A stretch of DNA of 64,000 nucleotides from an uncultured Prevotella sp. (GTDB lineage Bacteria; Bacteroidota; Bacteroidia; Bacteroidales; Bacteroidaceae): contig UQRP01000005.1 in assembly GCA_900543585.1 (NCBI GenBank), positions 45,212 through 109,211 of the forward strand. The letters are read 5' to 3'. A model generated the notes under the pieces. The model saw only the letters and a list, made by a program, of their open reading frames with translations. It searched no databases and had not been told where the DNA came from. This document shows, piece by piece, positions 18,015-26,032 of the stretch. The position numbers and the translations under genes were made by a program. How positions within the stretch are numbered: position 1 is the stretch's first letter; every line of letters begins with the position of its first letter.

Positions 18015-18037
18015 CGGCAATCAATTACATTAAAGCT

Positions 18038-18637
18038 ATGAATATTAATTACGAAGTACACGAGATTGAGAATGCTCAAGGTAGGGGTGAGGCAAGAGCC
18101 TATGTGTCTTTGAGAACGTCTAAGTCTAAAACCATCGATGAGATGTCAGACATGATAGAGCGCGCAACGACAGTTACGGCAGGCGATGTCAAAGCTGTGA
18201 TGTCTGAGTTCTGCCATGTTGCTGTTGGTGAGCTTTCTTCTGGCTGCAGGGTTCATATTCCCGGCCTTGGTTATCTTTCTCTCTCTGCCGCCTATGCGAA
18301 GACGGAGAATAATGGAAATGGTGAGATCACAGGTAAGGACATTTTTGTACGGAGTATCAGGTTTAAGCCTGAGGCGAGGTTCCTTTCTGGCGTTCGTAAG
18401 CGGTCGAGTTTTAGAAAGTCGCGGGGCACTTCTGTCTCCGTGCGCTATCGTGATGTCGACATCTGGCAGGCTGTCTCAGACTATCTGTCAACCCATGATT
18501 TTGTCACGCGGCGTATTATGTGTGAGCAGTTCGGGCTGAGTGACTATATGGCCGCGCGTTGGCTTGACGTTTTTGTTGCATCCCAGCGCCTGGCTGTTCA
18601 CAAGATAGGACGGCAAAAAGTGTACAGAAGGAAGTAA
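18038..18637 (+). CDS. HU/IHF-family DNA-binding protein with C-terminal extension
   Basis: 199 residues. Residues 1-125 are a Bacteroidetes-type HU domain: MNINYEVHEIEN, a helical dimerisation part, then a beta-arm region (VHIPGLGYLSLSAAY). Residues 135-199 form a separate basic segment (RDVDIWQAVSDYL to the end) that looks like a winged helix: FVTRRIMCEQFGLSDYMAARWL. This suggests a nucleoid or site-specific DNA-binding protein with two DNA-contacting parts. It is a single gene with its own promoter, next to the 22-bp array. Its target is unknown. Confidence 0.85.
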   Translation: MNINYEVHEIENAQGRGEARAYVSLRTSKSKTIDEMSDMIERATTVTAGDVKAVMSEFCHVAVGELSSGCRVHIPGLGYLSLSAAYAKTENNGNGEITGKDIFVRSIRFKPEARFLSGVRKRSSFRKSRGTSVSVRYRDVDIWQAVSDYLSTHDFVTRRIMCEQFGLSDYMAARWLDVFVASQRLAVHKIGRQKVYRRK

Positions 18638-18754
18638 CTCCTACTACTTTGTCTGAAACTAAATATTGGTATAGGCTGTAAGGTGGGTTAAGGTAGGTGT
18701 TGTGTTTGATAATAAGAAAAAAAATATTGGTGGCTGGTTGATACGATAGTTTTT

Positions 18755-18811
18755 CGTAAAAACAGCAAAGCCCTAAGACCGGTGATTATCCCATCACCAG
18801 GTCCCAGGGCT
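18755..18811 (-). terminator. Terminator of the phoH-pyrF operon
   Basis: AGCCCT (18769-18774) pairs with AGGGCT (18806-18811), with an inner GGTGAT/ATCACC stem. On the minus strand the hairpin is followed by TTTGCTGTTTTT. It lies 28 bp past the pyrF stop. The rest of 18638-18768 holds nothing I can identify. Confidence 0.8.
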
Positions 18812-18838
18812 GTTGTGTTATGAAGTGGAAGTAATGCC

Positions 18839-19663
18839 TTATTTCAGTTTGTCGAGCTCGGCAGCCATCTGCTCTTGCAGCTCTTTAGCCTTGTCACGTG
18901 CGGCTTCGTCAAAATGCTCATCGTGTCCGGCATAGATGATGCCACGGCTGGAGTTGACCAGCAGGCCGCAGTCTTTAGTGATACCGTATTTGCATACCTC
19001 TTGCAGACTGCCGCCCTGGGCACCTACTCCCGGCACGAGGAGGAAGTGGTCGGGAGCCAGCGCACGGATGTCCTGGAACATCTTTCCCTGTGTAGCGCCA
19101 ACGACATACATCATGTTGTTTGGCGTGCCCCATTGCTGGGTCTTGGTGAGGACGGTCTCGAAGAGGCGCTTGCCGTTTTTATCCTCAGTGAGCTGAAAGT
19201 CGTGGCTGCCTTTGTTGCTGGTCAGCGCCAGAACGATGGTCCACTTATCCTTATACTCCAAGAAGGGTGTGAGGCTGTCCTCGCCCATATAAGGGGCAAC
19301 GGTGAGAGCGTCGACATTGATCTCTTCGAAGAAGGTCTTGGCATACATCTTTGACGTGTTGCCGATATCCCCGCGCTTGGCATCAGCGATGATGAGATGG
19401 TGGGGATAGACGCCACGAATGTAGTTGACGGTCTTGATGAAGGCGTCGAGTCCGCTCAGTCCATAGCACTCATAGAATGCGATATTAGGCTTGTAAGCAA
19501 CGCAGTAGGGCGCTGTAGCGTCGATGATGGCCTTATTGAAATTAAAGATGGCGTCTTTGTCATCTTTAATACATGCTGGCATCTTGTCGATGTCGGTGTC
19601 GAGACCTACGCAGAGAAAAGTCTTCTTTGCGAAGATTTCCTTGACAAGTTCCTGTCTGTCCAT
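18839..19663 (-). CDS. pyrF: Orotidine 5'-phosphate decarboxylase
   Basis: 274 residues, the longer type 2 form. Converts OMP to UMP, the last step of pyrimidine synthesis. The catalytic signature DAKRGDIGNT is near residue 94, with VAYKPNIAFYE before it and LLVPGVGAQGG near the phosphate site. It is the last gene of a minus-strand operon that also holds two purine genes and RF1. Confidence 0.96.
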   Translation of the reverse strand: MDRQELVKEIFAKKTFLCVGLDTDIDKMPACIKDDKDAIFNFNKAIIDATAPYCVAYKPNIAFYECYGLSGLDAFIKTVNYIRGVYPHHLIIADAKRGDIGNTSKMYAKTFFEEINVDALTVAPYMGEDSLTPFLEYKDKWTIVLALTSNKGSHDFQLTEDKNGKRLFETVLTKTQQWGTPNNMMYVVGATQGKMFQDIRALAPDHFLLVPGVGAQGGSLQEVCKYGITKDCGLLVNSSRGIIYAGHDEHFDEAARDKAKELQEQMAAELDKLK

Positions 19664-19682
19664 GGTCTTTATATCCTGAAGT

Positions 19683-19823
19683 TTATTTAGTGTTTTCTAT
19701 CTTGGGCTTTTCTACGGCCTCTATCTCCTTAGCTTTAGCCACACGGGCCAGGAAGTCTTCAGGCTGCATCGTCTCTTCTTCCTTGCTGTGGTCTTCATTC
19801 TTTCGGGTCCAAAATCTTGCCAT
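19683..19823 (-). CDS. Small uncharacterised protein (46 aa) between prfA and pyrF
   Basis: ATG at 19823, stop at 19683, 46 residues starting MARFWTRKNE and ending in a Lys/Glu-rich helix (ARVAKAKEIEAVEKPKIE). It starts 4 bp after the prfA stop and ends 19 bp before the pyrF ATG, so it fills the operon gap precisely, as a real gene would. The 5' part is basic and the rest strongly charged and helical, with no membrane segment. It does not resemble a family I know. Confidence 0.6.
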   Translation of the reverse strand: MARFWTRKNEDHSKEEETMQPEDFLARVAKAKEIEAVEKPKIENTK

Positions 19824-19827
19824 AACG

Positions 19828-20931
19828 TTACAGTTCGTTTTCTTTGAGTTTCTCCGCATTCTCGGCCACGGTGAGATGGTCGATCATGTCTTGAATATCG
19901 CCGTTGAGGAATCCCTGCAAGTCGTGGATGGTGTAGCCAATGCGGTGGTCGGTGACACGCCCCTGCGGGAAGTTATAGGTGCGAATCTTTGCCGAGCGGT
20001 CGCCGGTGGAAACGAGCGACTTACGGCGGCTCTGGATGTCGTTGACGTATTTGGAATGCTCGCGGTCGTAGACGAAGGTGTAGAGTCGGCTCAGTGCGCG
20101 CTCTTTGTTCTTCGGCTGGTCGCGGGTCTCGGTACACTCGATGAGAATCTCCTCTACTTCGCCCGTCTCAGGATTCTTCCACGGATAGCGCAGACGCACG
20201 CCGGAGCTAACCTTGTTGACATTCTGACCGCCAGCACCGCTTGAGCGGAAGGTATCCCATTTGATGGCACTCTCGTCGATGTGGACCTCAAACTTCTCAG
20301 CCTCAGGCAGCACGGCGACTGTAGCGGCGCTGGTGTGCATACGTCCCTGGGTCTCTGTAGCCGGAACGCGTTGTACGCGATGGACGCCGGACTCGTATTT
20401 CAAGGTGCCATAGACATTGTCGCCCGTGACGGCGAAGTCAATCTCCTTGTATCCGCCTACGGCCCCCTCGTTGAAGGAAGTCACGCTGATATTCCAGCCT
20501 TTCGACTCGCAGTAGCGCTTGTACATATTAAACAGGTCACCGGCGAAGAGAGCAGCCTCGTCGCCACCCGTTCCGGCACGAATCTCCATCTGCACATTCT
20601 TGGCGTCTTCGGGGTCCTTGGGGACGAGCAGGAGCTTAATCTCCTCTTCAAGTTTGGGCTGGAGCTCCTCATTCTCTTGGAGCTCCTCTCTTGCGAGGGC
20701 CTTCATGTCGGGGTCGCTCTCGTTGACGATGACGTCTTTCGACTCCTTGATGGCGTTGAGGCAAGCAACATATCGCTTGCGGGCGTCCATGATGTCGCCA
20801 AGTTCTTTATATTCTTTAGTGAGTTTGACATAGCGTCGCTGGTCGGTAATCACTTCAGGGTCGGTAATCAGCGTGGAGACCTCCTCGAAGCGAGCCTCAA
20901 GGCCGTCAAGCTTTTGTAGTATGCTATTCAT
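19828..20931 (-). CDS. prfA: Peptide chain release factor 1
   Basis: 367 residues. Ends translation at UAA and UAG. The stop-codon anticodon-like PAT lies in RVPATETQGRMHTSAA, which marks RF1 and not RF2. The GGQ motif in SSGAGGQNVNKVSS is near residue 232. It lies 3 bp after purM in the operon. Confidence 0.96.
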   Translation of the reverse strand: MNSILQKLDGLEARFEEVSTLITDPEVITDQRRYVKLTKEYKELGDIMDARKRYVACLNAIKESKDVIVNESDPDMKALAREELQENEELQPKLEEEIKLLLVPKDPEDAKNVQMEIRAGTGGDEAALFAGDLFNMYKRYCESKGWNISVTSFNEGAVGGYKEIDFAVTGDNVYGTLKYESGVHRVQRVPATETQGRMHTSAATVAVLPEAEKFEVHIDESAIKWDTFRSSGAGGQNVNKVSSGVRLRYPWKNPETGEVEEILIECTETRDQPKNKERALSRLYTFVYDREHSKYVNDIQSRRKSLVSTGDRSAKIRTYNFPQGRVTDHRIGYTIHDLQGFLNGDIQDMIDHLTVAENAEKLKENEL

Positions 20932-20934
20932 ATA

Positions 20935-22098
20935 TTAATAGTTGAACTCTCCGTATTCAGATTTGATGGTCAGCGAGCGCTTGCCCTCTTCGATGTGTCC
21001 GATGACCTGAGCGTCGATGTTGAAGCTCTTGCTGATGGCAATAACTTTGTCGGCAATCTCCGGACGGACGTAGATCTCCATACGGTGGCCCATGTTGAAG
21101 ACCTGATACATCTCTTTCCAGTCAGTGCCGGAGCAGTCGTGGATAATCTTGAACAACGGTGGAATGGGGAACATGTTGTCCTTGACGACACGGCAGTTGT
21201 CTCCAACGAAATGCAGCACCTTTGTCTGCGCGCCACCTGTGCAGTGCACCATACCGTGAATCTCGGGGCGCAGCTCGTCGAGGAGGCGCTTGATGACAGG
21301 TGCATAGGTGCGGGTGGGGGAGAGAACCAGTTGACCGGCGTCAACATCGAGCCCGTCAATCTTGTCGGTCAGATGGTATTTGCCGCTGTAGACGAGTTCG
21401 TCGGGGACGGCATGGTCGTAGCTCTCGGGGAATTTCTCAGCGAGATATTTTGCGAAGACATCGTGGCGCGCGCTGGTGAGTCCATTGCTGCCCATGCCAC
21501 CATTGTAGCGGTCCTCATAGGTAGCCTGTCCTGTAGAGCTCAAGCCCACGATGACATCGCCCGGACGGATGTTGGCATTGTTGATGACGTCGCTGCGCTT
21601 CATGCGGCAGGTGACGGTGGAGTCTACGATGATGGTGCGCACGAGGTCGCCGACATCGGCTGTCTCGCCACCAGTGGGATAGATGCCGACGCCCATGTCG
21701 CGGAGCTGGGCAAGGAACTCGTCGGTACCGTTGATGACAGCGGAGATGACCTCTCCGGGCACAAGCATCTTGTTGCGGCCAATGGTAGAAGAGACGAGAA
21801 TGTTGTCAACGGCGCCAACGCAGAGCAGGTCGTCAGTATTCATGACGATGGCGTCCTGTGCAATGCCTTTCCACACGCTCAGGTCGCCGGTCTCCTTCCA
21901 GTACATATAAGCCAGTGACGACTTGGTACCGGCACCGTCGGCGTGCATGATGTTGCAATAGTCAGGGTCACCGCCTAAGGTGTCAGGGATAATCTTGCAG
22001 AAAGCCTGCGGGAAGAGGCCTTTGTCGATATTCTTAATGGCATTGTGGACGTCCTCTTTAGCAGCAGAGACGCCACGCATCATATATCTGTTGTTCAT
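20935..22098 (-). CDS. purM: Phosphoribosylformylglycinamidine cyclo-ligase (AIR synthase)
   Basis: 387 residues. Step five of purine synthesis: closes the imidazole ring of AIR with ATP. HADGAGTKSSLAYMYW and MNTDDLLCVGA are family signatures. The frame opens at 22134, but the first twelve residues (MGNLEQIIFLRH) are the other-frame reading of the original aroE C-terminus (see 22113-22184), so ATG 22098 (MNNRYMMRGVSAAKED) is the start. It lies 15 bp after the original aroE stop. Confidence 0.93.
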   Translation of the reverse strand: MNNRYMMRGVSAAKEDVHNAIKNIDKGLFPQAFCKIIPDTLGGDPDYCNIMHADGAGTKSSLAYMYWKETGDLSVWKGIAQDAIVMNTDDLLCVGAVDNILVSSTIGRNKMLVPGEVISAVINGTDEFLAQLRDMGVGIYPTGGETADVGDLVRTIIVDSTVTCRMKRSDVINNANIRPGDVIVGLSSTGQATYEDRYNGGMGSNGLTSARHDVFAKYLAEKFPESYDHAVPDELVYSGKYHLTDKIDGLDVDAGQLVLSPTRTYAPVIKRLLDELRPEIHGMVHCTGGAQTKVLHFVGDNCRVVKDNMFPIPPLFKIIHDCSGTDWKEMYQVFNMGHRMEIYVRPEIADKVIAISKSFNIDAQVIGHIEEGKRSLTIKSEYGEFNY

Positions 22099-22112
22099 AT
22101 GTCTTAGAAATA

Positions 22113-22184
22113 TTATTTGTTCCAGATTTCCCATGAGACGAAAGCTTGCAGAAGCAGCATCTCAAGTCCGTTCTTTACCACGGC
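22113..22184 (-). pseudogene. aroE: Stranded C-terminal piece of aroE
   Basis: In a frame shifted from the aroE reading, the minus strand encodes AVVKNGLEMLLLQAFVSWE then IWNK and a stop at 22113-22115. This is the conserved end of shikimate dehydrogenases. It is cut off from the rest by the palindrome at 22157-22212. It contains the Gln that in the family contacts shikimate. Confidence 0.85.
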
Positions 22185-22212
22185 GCCGTGGTAAAGAACG
22201 GACTTGAGATGC
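22157..22212. repeat. Perfect 56-bp palindrome inside aroE
   Basis: Two 28-bp arms with no loop, centred between 22184 and 22185. The left arm (22157-22184) is original aroE sequence, since on the minus strand it encodes AVVKNGLEM. The right arm is its exact inverted copy. The match stops abruptly at both ends. Confidence 0.95.
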
Positions 22213-22867
22213 CCTTGCGCCTGAAGAGCGGCTCGTCGGGATTGTAGATAAGGTCGTAGAGCAGGTTGTGGTCGTCCATAGCCTCATAGGGCAGCTCGGG
22301 GCATTCATCGGCATGCGGGAACATGCCGACAGGGGTGCAGTTGACGATAACGTTGTATTCTTTGATGGTCTCCGGTGTGATGTCGGAGTATTTCATAGCG
22401 CCGTCCTTTCCGGAACGGCTCACCTTGCGGGTGATGATGTTCAGCGATTTCAGTCCGAAGTCGATAGCTTTGGAAGCCCCGCCAGTGCCTAAGATGAGCG
22501 CTTTCTTATGATAGGTGTCGAGAAGAGGCTCAATGCTTCGTGTGAAGCCAATGACATCGCTGTTGTATCCGTGAAGAGTGGTCTTCTTGCCTTTGTGCCC
22601 GATCTTTATCACGTTGACGGCTCCTATGGCGCTGGCTTCCGGACTTAAGGAGTCGAGGAAGCTGATGACCTTCTCCTTGTAGGGAATGGTGACGTTGAGT
22701 CCGCGCAGCTCAGGATTGGTGTCGAGAATTTCGGTCAGCTGGTCGATGGTGGGAATCTCGAAGTTCTCGTAGACGGCGTCGATGTTCTCATTCTGGAACT
22801 TCTCGTTGAAATAGTTGATAGAGAAGGAGTGAACCAGAGGATAGCCGATGAGTCCGTATTTATCCAT
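22175..22867 (-). CDS. aroE: Shikimate dehydrogenase, C-terminally disrupted
   Basis: 230 residues as read; an intact enzyme here would be about 245-250. Reduces 3-dehydroshikimate with NADPH in the chorismate pathway. Substrate-binding S14 and S16, the catalytic Lys in NVTIPYK (K64), N102 and D104, and the cofactor loop GTGGASKA (127-134) are intact. The frame then runs into an inverted copy of its own downstream sequence, reads ISSPFFTTAPW and stops. The lost C-terminal helix carries a substrate-binding Gln, so the protein as read should be inactive or weak. Confidence 0.85.
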   Translation of the reverse strand: MDKYGLIGYPLVHSFSINYFNEKFQNENIDAVYENFEIPTIDQLTEILDTNPELRGLNVTIPYKEKVISFLDSLSPEASAIGAVNVIKIGHKGKKTTLHGYNSDVIGFTRSIEPLLDTYHKKALILGTGGASKAIDFGLKSLNIITRKVSRSGKDGAMKYSDITPETIKEYNVIVNCTPVGMFPHADECPELPYEAMDDHNLLYDLIYNPDEPLFRRKGISSPFFTTAPW

Positions 22868-22879
22868 AATGTCTTGTCT

Positions 22880-23614
22880 TTATTTTTCCGCGAAATAAAT
22901 GGTGCAGATGCCGAAGGTGAGTCTTCTGAAGGCGACCTTAGAGAATCCGGCGCCTTTGAGGATGTCCATCATGCGCTCTCCCTGGGGGAAGGCCTCTATG
23001 GTGGCAGTGAGGTAGTCGTAAGCGCTTCTGTCTTTGCTGATGAACTTGCCGTAAGCGGGCAGGAAGGTGTGAGAATAGACGCTGAAGAGCTGCCGCATGG
23101 GGAAAGCGACGGGTGTGGTGAGCTCAGCGATGCTGAGATGTCCGCCTTTCTTCAGGACGCGGCACATCTCGGCGAGCCCTCGGTCGAGATTTTGGAAGTT
23201 CCTGATGCCGAAGGCCGCCGTGACAGCGTCGAAGGTGTTGTCAGCAAACGACAGAGCCATACAATCCTCTTTCCTGAACTTTACCGTGCCAGCAAGTCCT
23301 AAATCTTTGACTTTCTGACGCGCTATGTCCATCATGCCTTCTGAGATGTCGGCGCCGATGAGAAGTTCGGGGTTGAGCATTCTGGCAGCGAGGATGGCAA
23401 AATCACCGGTCCCCGTGGCGATGTCAAGGATAGACTTAGGATGGTAAGGCTCCAACTGGCGGATGGCCTTCTTGCGCCAGCCCTTGTCGATGTCCCATGA
23501 CAGGCGGTGGTTGAGGGTGTCATAGGTGGGTGCGATGTTGTCGAACATCTCTTCCACCTGTTTGCCTTTGTCGCCTTTGTTATCGTATGGCTTTATCGTT
23601 TCCTGCTGATACAT
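22880..23614 (-). CDS. ubiE: Demethylmenaquinone methyltransferase
   Basis: 244 residues, also called menG. SAM-dependent C-methylation, the last step of menaquinone synthesis; in an anaerobe without ubiquinone this is its likely only role. The SAM site is ILDIATGTGDFAI, followed by GADISEGMMDIAR and the family's DAVTAAFGIRNFQ. It lies 12 bp before aroE. Confidence 0.93.
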   Translation of the reverse strand: MYQQETIKPYDNKGDKGKQVEEMFDNIAPTYDTLNHRLSWDIDKGWRKKAIRQLEPYHPKSILDIATGTGDFAILAARMLNPELLIGADISEGMMDIARQKVKDLGLAGTVKFRKEDCMALSFADNTFDAVTAAFGIRNFQNLDRGLAEMCRVLKKGGHLSIAELTTPVAFPMRQLFSVYSHTFLPAYGKFISKDRSAYDYLTATIEAFPQGERMMDILKGAGFSKVAFRRLTFGICTIYFAEK

Positions 23615-23655
23615 ATGTTGTGATTTGAGATTGTGACTGTCAGAGTCTCGCTCTC

Positions 23656-24609
23656 TTAGTGCTTATAGTTTTTCAGCCACTCGCTGACATTGCGCTCTAT
23701 GCGTGCGGCGATGTCACCGGACTCAGCGGCCTTGTCGAATTTCTCGCCTGTGATATGCTCATAGAGCTCGATATATCTCTCAGAGACGCTCTCAGCATAT
23801 TCGTCGGTGATCTCCGGCATTGTCTGACCGGGCTGGTTCATGAAGTTGTGCTCAATGAGCCACTGGCGCACGAACTCCTTGGAGAGCTGCTTCTGAGGCT
23901 CGCCCTTCTTGAAGCGCTCCTCATAGCCGTCGGCGTAGAAATAGCGGCTGGAGTCAGGAGTATGAATCTCGTCAATGAGATAGAGCTTGCCGTCGCGCTT
24001 GCCAAACTCGTATTTGGTATCAACGAGAATCAGTCCGTGCTGTGCTGCAATCTCCTGTCCGCGGGCAAAGAGCTTGCGTGTCCAATCCTCGATGACGGCA
24101 TAGTCTTCGGCGGAGACGATGCCCTGCTTGATAATCTCCTCGCGGGAGATGTTCATGTCGTGGCCTTCGTCAGCCTTTGTCGTCGGTGTGATGATAGGCT
24201 CTGGGAAGCGCTCATTCTCGTGCATGCCGTCGGGCAGCTTGACACCGCAGAGCTCGCGGGCACCCTCTTTATAGGCGCGCCATGCAGAACCGGTGAGGAT
24301 GGAGCGGATAATCATCTCCACGCGGAAACCTTCGCATTTAAGACCCACTGTAACCATTGGATCAGGAGTGGCCAACTTCCAGTTGGGGCAGATGTCGCTG
24401 GTGTGGTCAAGGAATTTGGCGGCAATCTGGTTCAGTACCTGGCCTTTGAAAGGGATACCCTTGGGCAGTACTACATCGAAAGCGGAGATACGGTCGGTGG
24501 CTACCATCACGATGATGTCATCGTTGATGTTGTATACGTCGCGTACTTTACCATGGTAAACACTCTTCTGTCCATCAAAATGGAAATCAGTTCTTGTTAA
24601 TGCTTTCAT
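23656..24609 (-). CDS. purC: Phosphoribosylaminoimidazole-succinocarboxamide synthase
   Basis: 317 residues. Joins aspartate to CAIR with ATP in purine synthesis. VYHGKVRDVYNI, MVATDRISAFDVVLP and the DEIHTPDSSRYF active-site segment are clear. It is the longer Bacteroidetes/eukaryote-like form. It lies 9 bp after phoH and, with purM downstream, makes two purine genes in one operon. Confidence 0.96.
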   Translation of the reverse strand: MKALTRTDFHFDGQKSVYHGKVRDVYNINDDIIVMVATDRISAFDVVLPKGIPFKGQVLNQIAAKFLDHTSDICPNWKLATPDPMVTVGLKCEGFRVEMIIRSILTGSAWRAYKEGARELCGVKLPDGMHENERFPEPIITPTTKADEGHDMNISREEIIKQGIVSAEDYAVIEDWTRKLFARGQEIAAQHGLILVDTKYEFGKRDGKLYLIDEIHTPDSSRYFYADGYEERFKKGEPQKQLSKEFVRQWLIEHNFMNQPGQTMPEITDEYAESVSERYIELYEHITGEKFDKAAESGDIAARIERNVSEWLKNYKH

Positions 24610-24618
24610 TGTTGTGTT

Positions 24619-25611
24619 TTATTTAGTAATCTCGTTGTTCTCCTTTTCGGTTTGCTTTTCTGCTGCCGCATTGAGCTTTTTGTCGTAGGCATCATAGGCG
24701 TTGACAATTCTGGTGACGAGCTTGTGGCGTACGATGTCTTTCTGGTTGAGTTTTATCACGGAGATGCCCTCTATGCCGGAAAGGACGTCGAGGGCTTCGC
24801 GGAGTCCGCTCTTCTGTTGTCTGGGCAAGTCTATCTGTGTCATGTCGCCCGTGATAATCATCTTCGTATTCCAGCCCATGCGTGTGAGGAACATGCGTAT
24901 CTGCGCGGGGGTTGTGTTCTGGGCTTCGTCAAGGATGACGACGGCATCGGAGAGTGTGCGGCCGCGCATGAATGCCAGAGGCGCAATCTGTATGACATGC
25001 TTGTCCATCATGTCCTGGAGCTTGACGCTGGGTATCATGTCTTCGAGCGCGTCGTAGAGAGGCTGGAGATAGGGGTCTATCTTGTCTTTCATGTCGCCGG
25101 GGAGGAATCCGAGCTTCTCACCGGCTTCCACGGCCGGGCGGCTGAGGATAATCTTCTTGATGCTGTGCTCTTTGAGGGCTTTCACGGCCAGGGCGATGCT
25201 GAGATAGGTCTTTCCCGTTCCGGCGGGGCCGACGGCGAAGATCATGTCGTCGGTATCGAAAGCCTCAATGAGCTTCTGCTGGTTGGCGGAGCGGCTTTTG
25301 ATGGGTCGGCCTGAGATGCTGTAGACCAGGACGTCCTTGGCAGCGTCGGCCTTGGTCTTGTTGCCTTTGACGATGTCGAGGATGTCCTCGTCGTTGAGTG
25401 TGTTGTATTTAACGATGTGCTTGCGGATATTCTCCACGTCCTCCTCAACTTTGGCCATCTCGTCCTCATCACCTAAGACGCGCAGCACATTGCCGCGGGC
25501 TACGATACGGGTCTTCGGAAACAACGACTTGATCATCTGAAGATGCGTGTTGTTGACTCCATAGAACGTTACCGGATCAATATCTTCCAGTACAATATGT
25601 TTCTCTATCAA
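24619..25611 (-). CDS. phoH: PhoH-like ATPase
   Basis: 330 residues. A cytoplasmic ATPase of the PhoH family, linked to RNA handling in several bacteria; the exact substrate is not known. Walker A GPAGTGKTYLS is near residue 128 and Walker B VVILDEAQNTTPAQ near 225, with the arginine-containing GDMTQIDLP after it. The N-terminal 100 residues form the family's KH-like part. It is the first gene of the operon to pyrF. Confidence 0.95.
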   Translation of the reverse strand: MIEKHIVLEDIDPVTFYGVNNTHLQMIKSLFPKTRIVARGNVLRVLGDEDEMAKVEEDVENIRKHIVKYNTLNDEDILDIVKGNKTKADAAKDVLVYSISGRPIKSRSANQQKLIEAFDTDDMIFAVGPAGTGKTYLSIALAVKALKEHSIKKIILSRPAVEAGEKLGFLPGDMKDKIDPYLQPLYDALEDMIPSVKLQDMMDKHVIQIAPLAFMRGRTLSDAVVILDEAQNTTPAQIRMFLTRMGWNTKMIITGDMTQIDLPRQQKSGLREALDVLSGIEGISVIKLNQKDIVRHKLVTRIVNAYDAYDKKLNAAAEKQTEKENNEITK

Positions 25612-25657
25612 TTTCTGACCTAATTAAACTGAATAACGGATTATATATAATTCGCTG

Positions 25658-25665
25658 CAAATTTA
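25658..25665 (-). promoter_or_regulatory. phoH: -7 element before phoH
   Basis: The minus strand reads TAAATTTG, matching TAnnTTTG, 46 bp before the phoH start. I see no good -33 box. The following 25666-25934 contains no gene or repeat that I can recognise. Confidence 0.4.
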
Positions 25666-25934
25666 CTGAATTTCCATGAAAACAGATACAAGAAAGGATA
25701 GAATTATTGAAAAAAGTGAGGCTTGCTATGCGTGACCAGGCTGTCGTTTCCTGGTCTCGGAATTCTTTGATGGCATGTTTGTGGCCTTTACCGTCGTAAT
25801 GACGTTGCCTCTACTTATTTCTGGCAAGGTAATTCCGCCGTTTTTAGACTGCCATAAATTATTAGCGGGATGGTCATTGCGGGCGTTTTGCAGCAACAGA
25901 CGTCAGTGATAGTTTGTAGGTGCGTTCATAGTAG

Positions 25935-25975
25935 AAAGAAAAAAGCACCGTTGCAAATACTCACAACGGTGCTTT
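25935..25975 (-). terminator. rpsA: Terminator of rpsA
   Basis: AAAGCACCGTTG (25942-25953) pairs with CAACGGTGCTTT (25964-25975), and on the minus strand it is followed by TTTTTTC. It lies 57 bp beyond the rpsA stop. Confidence 0.85.
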
Positions 25976-26032
25976 GATATGTTATTTATTTTCCTTTGGG
26001 CCGATTAATCGGCTTTTGGGATAGAATAAAAT

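Noticed and set aside
22099..22134. Extra N-terminal residues of PurM
   Set aside because: They read across the original aroE C-terminus in another frame and have no family match; ATG 22098 is the start.
25666..25934. Small ORFs in the gap between phoH and rpsA
   Set aside because: Only short frames with stops and no family-like motif; I see nothing to support a gene.
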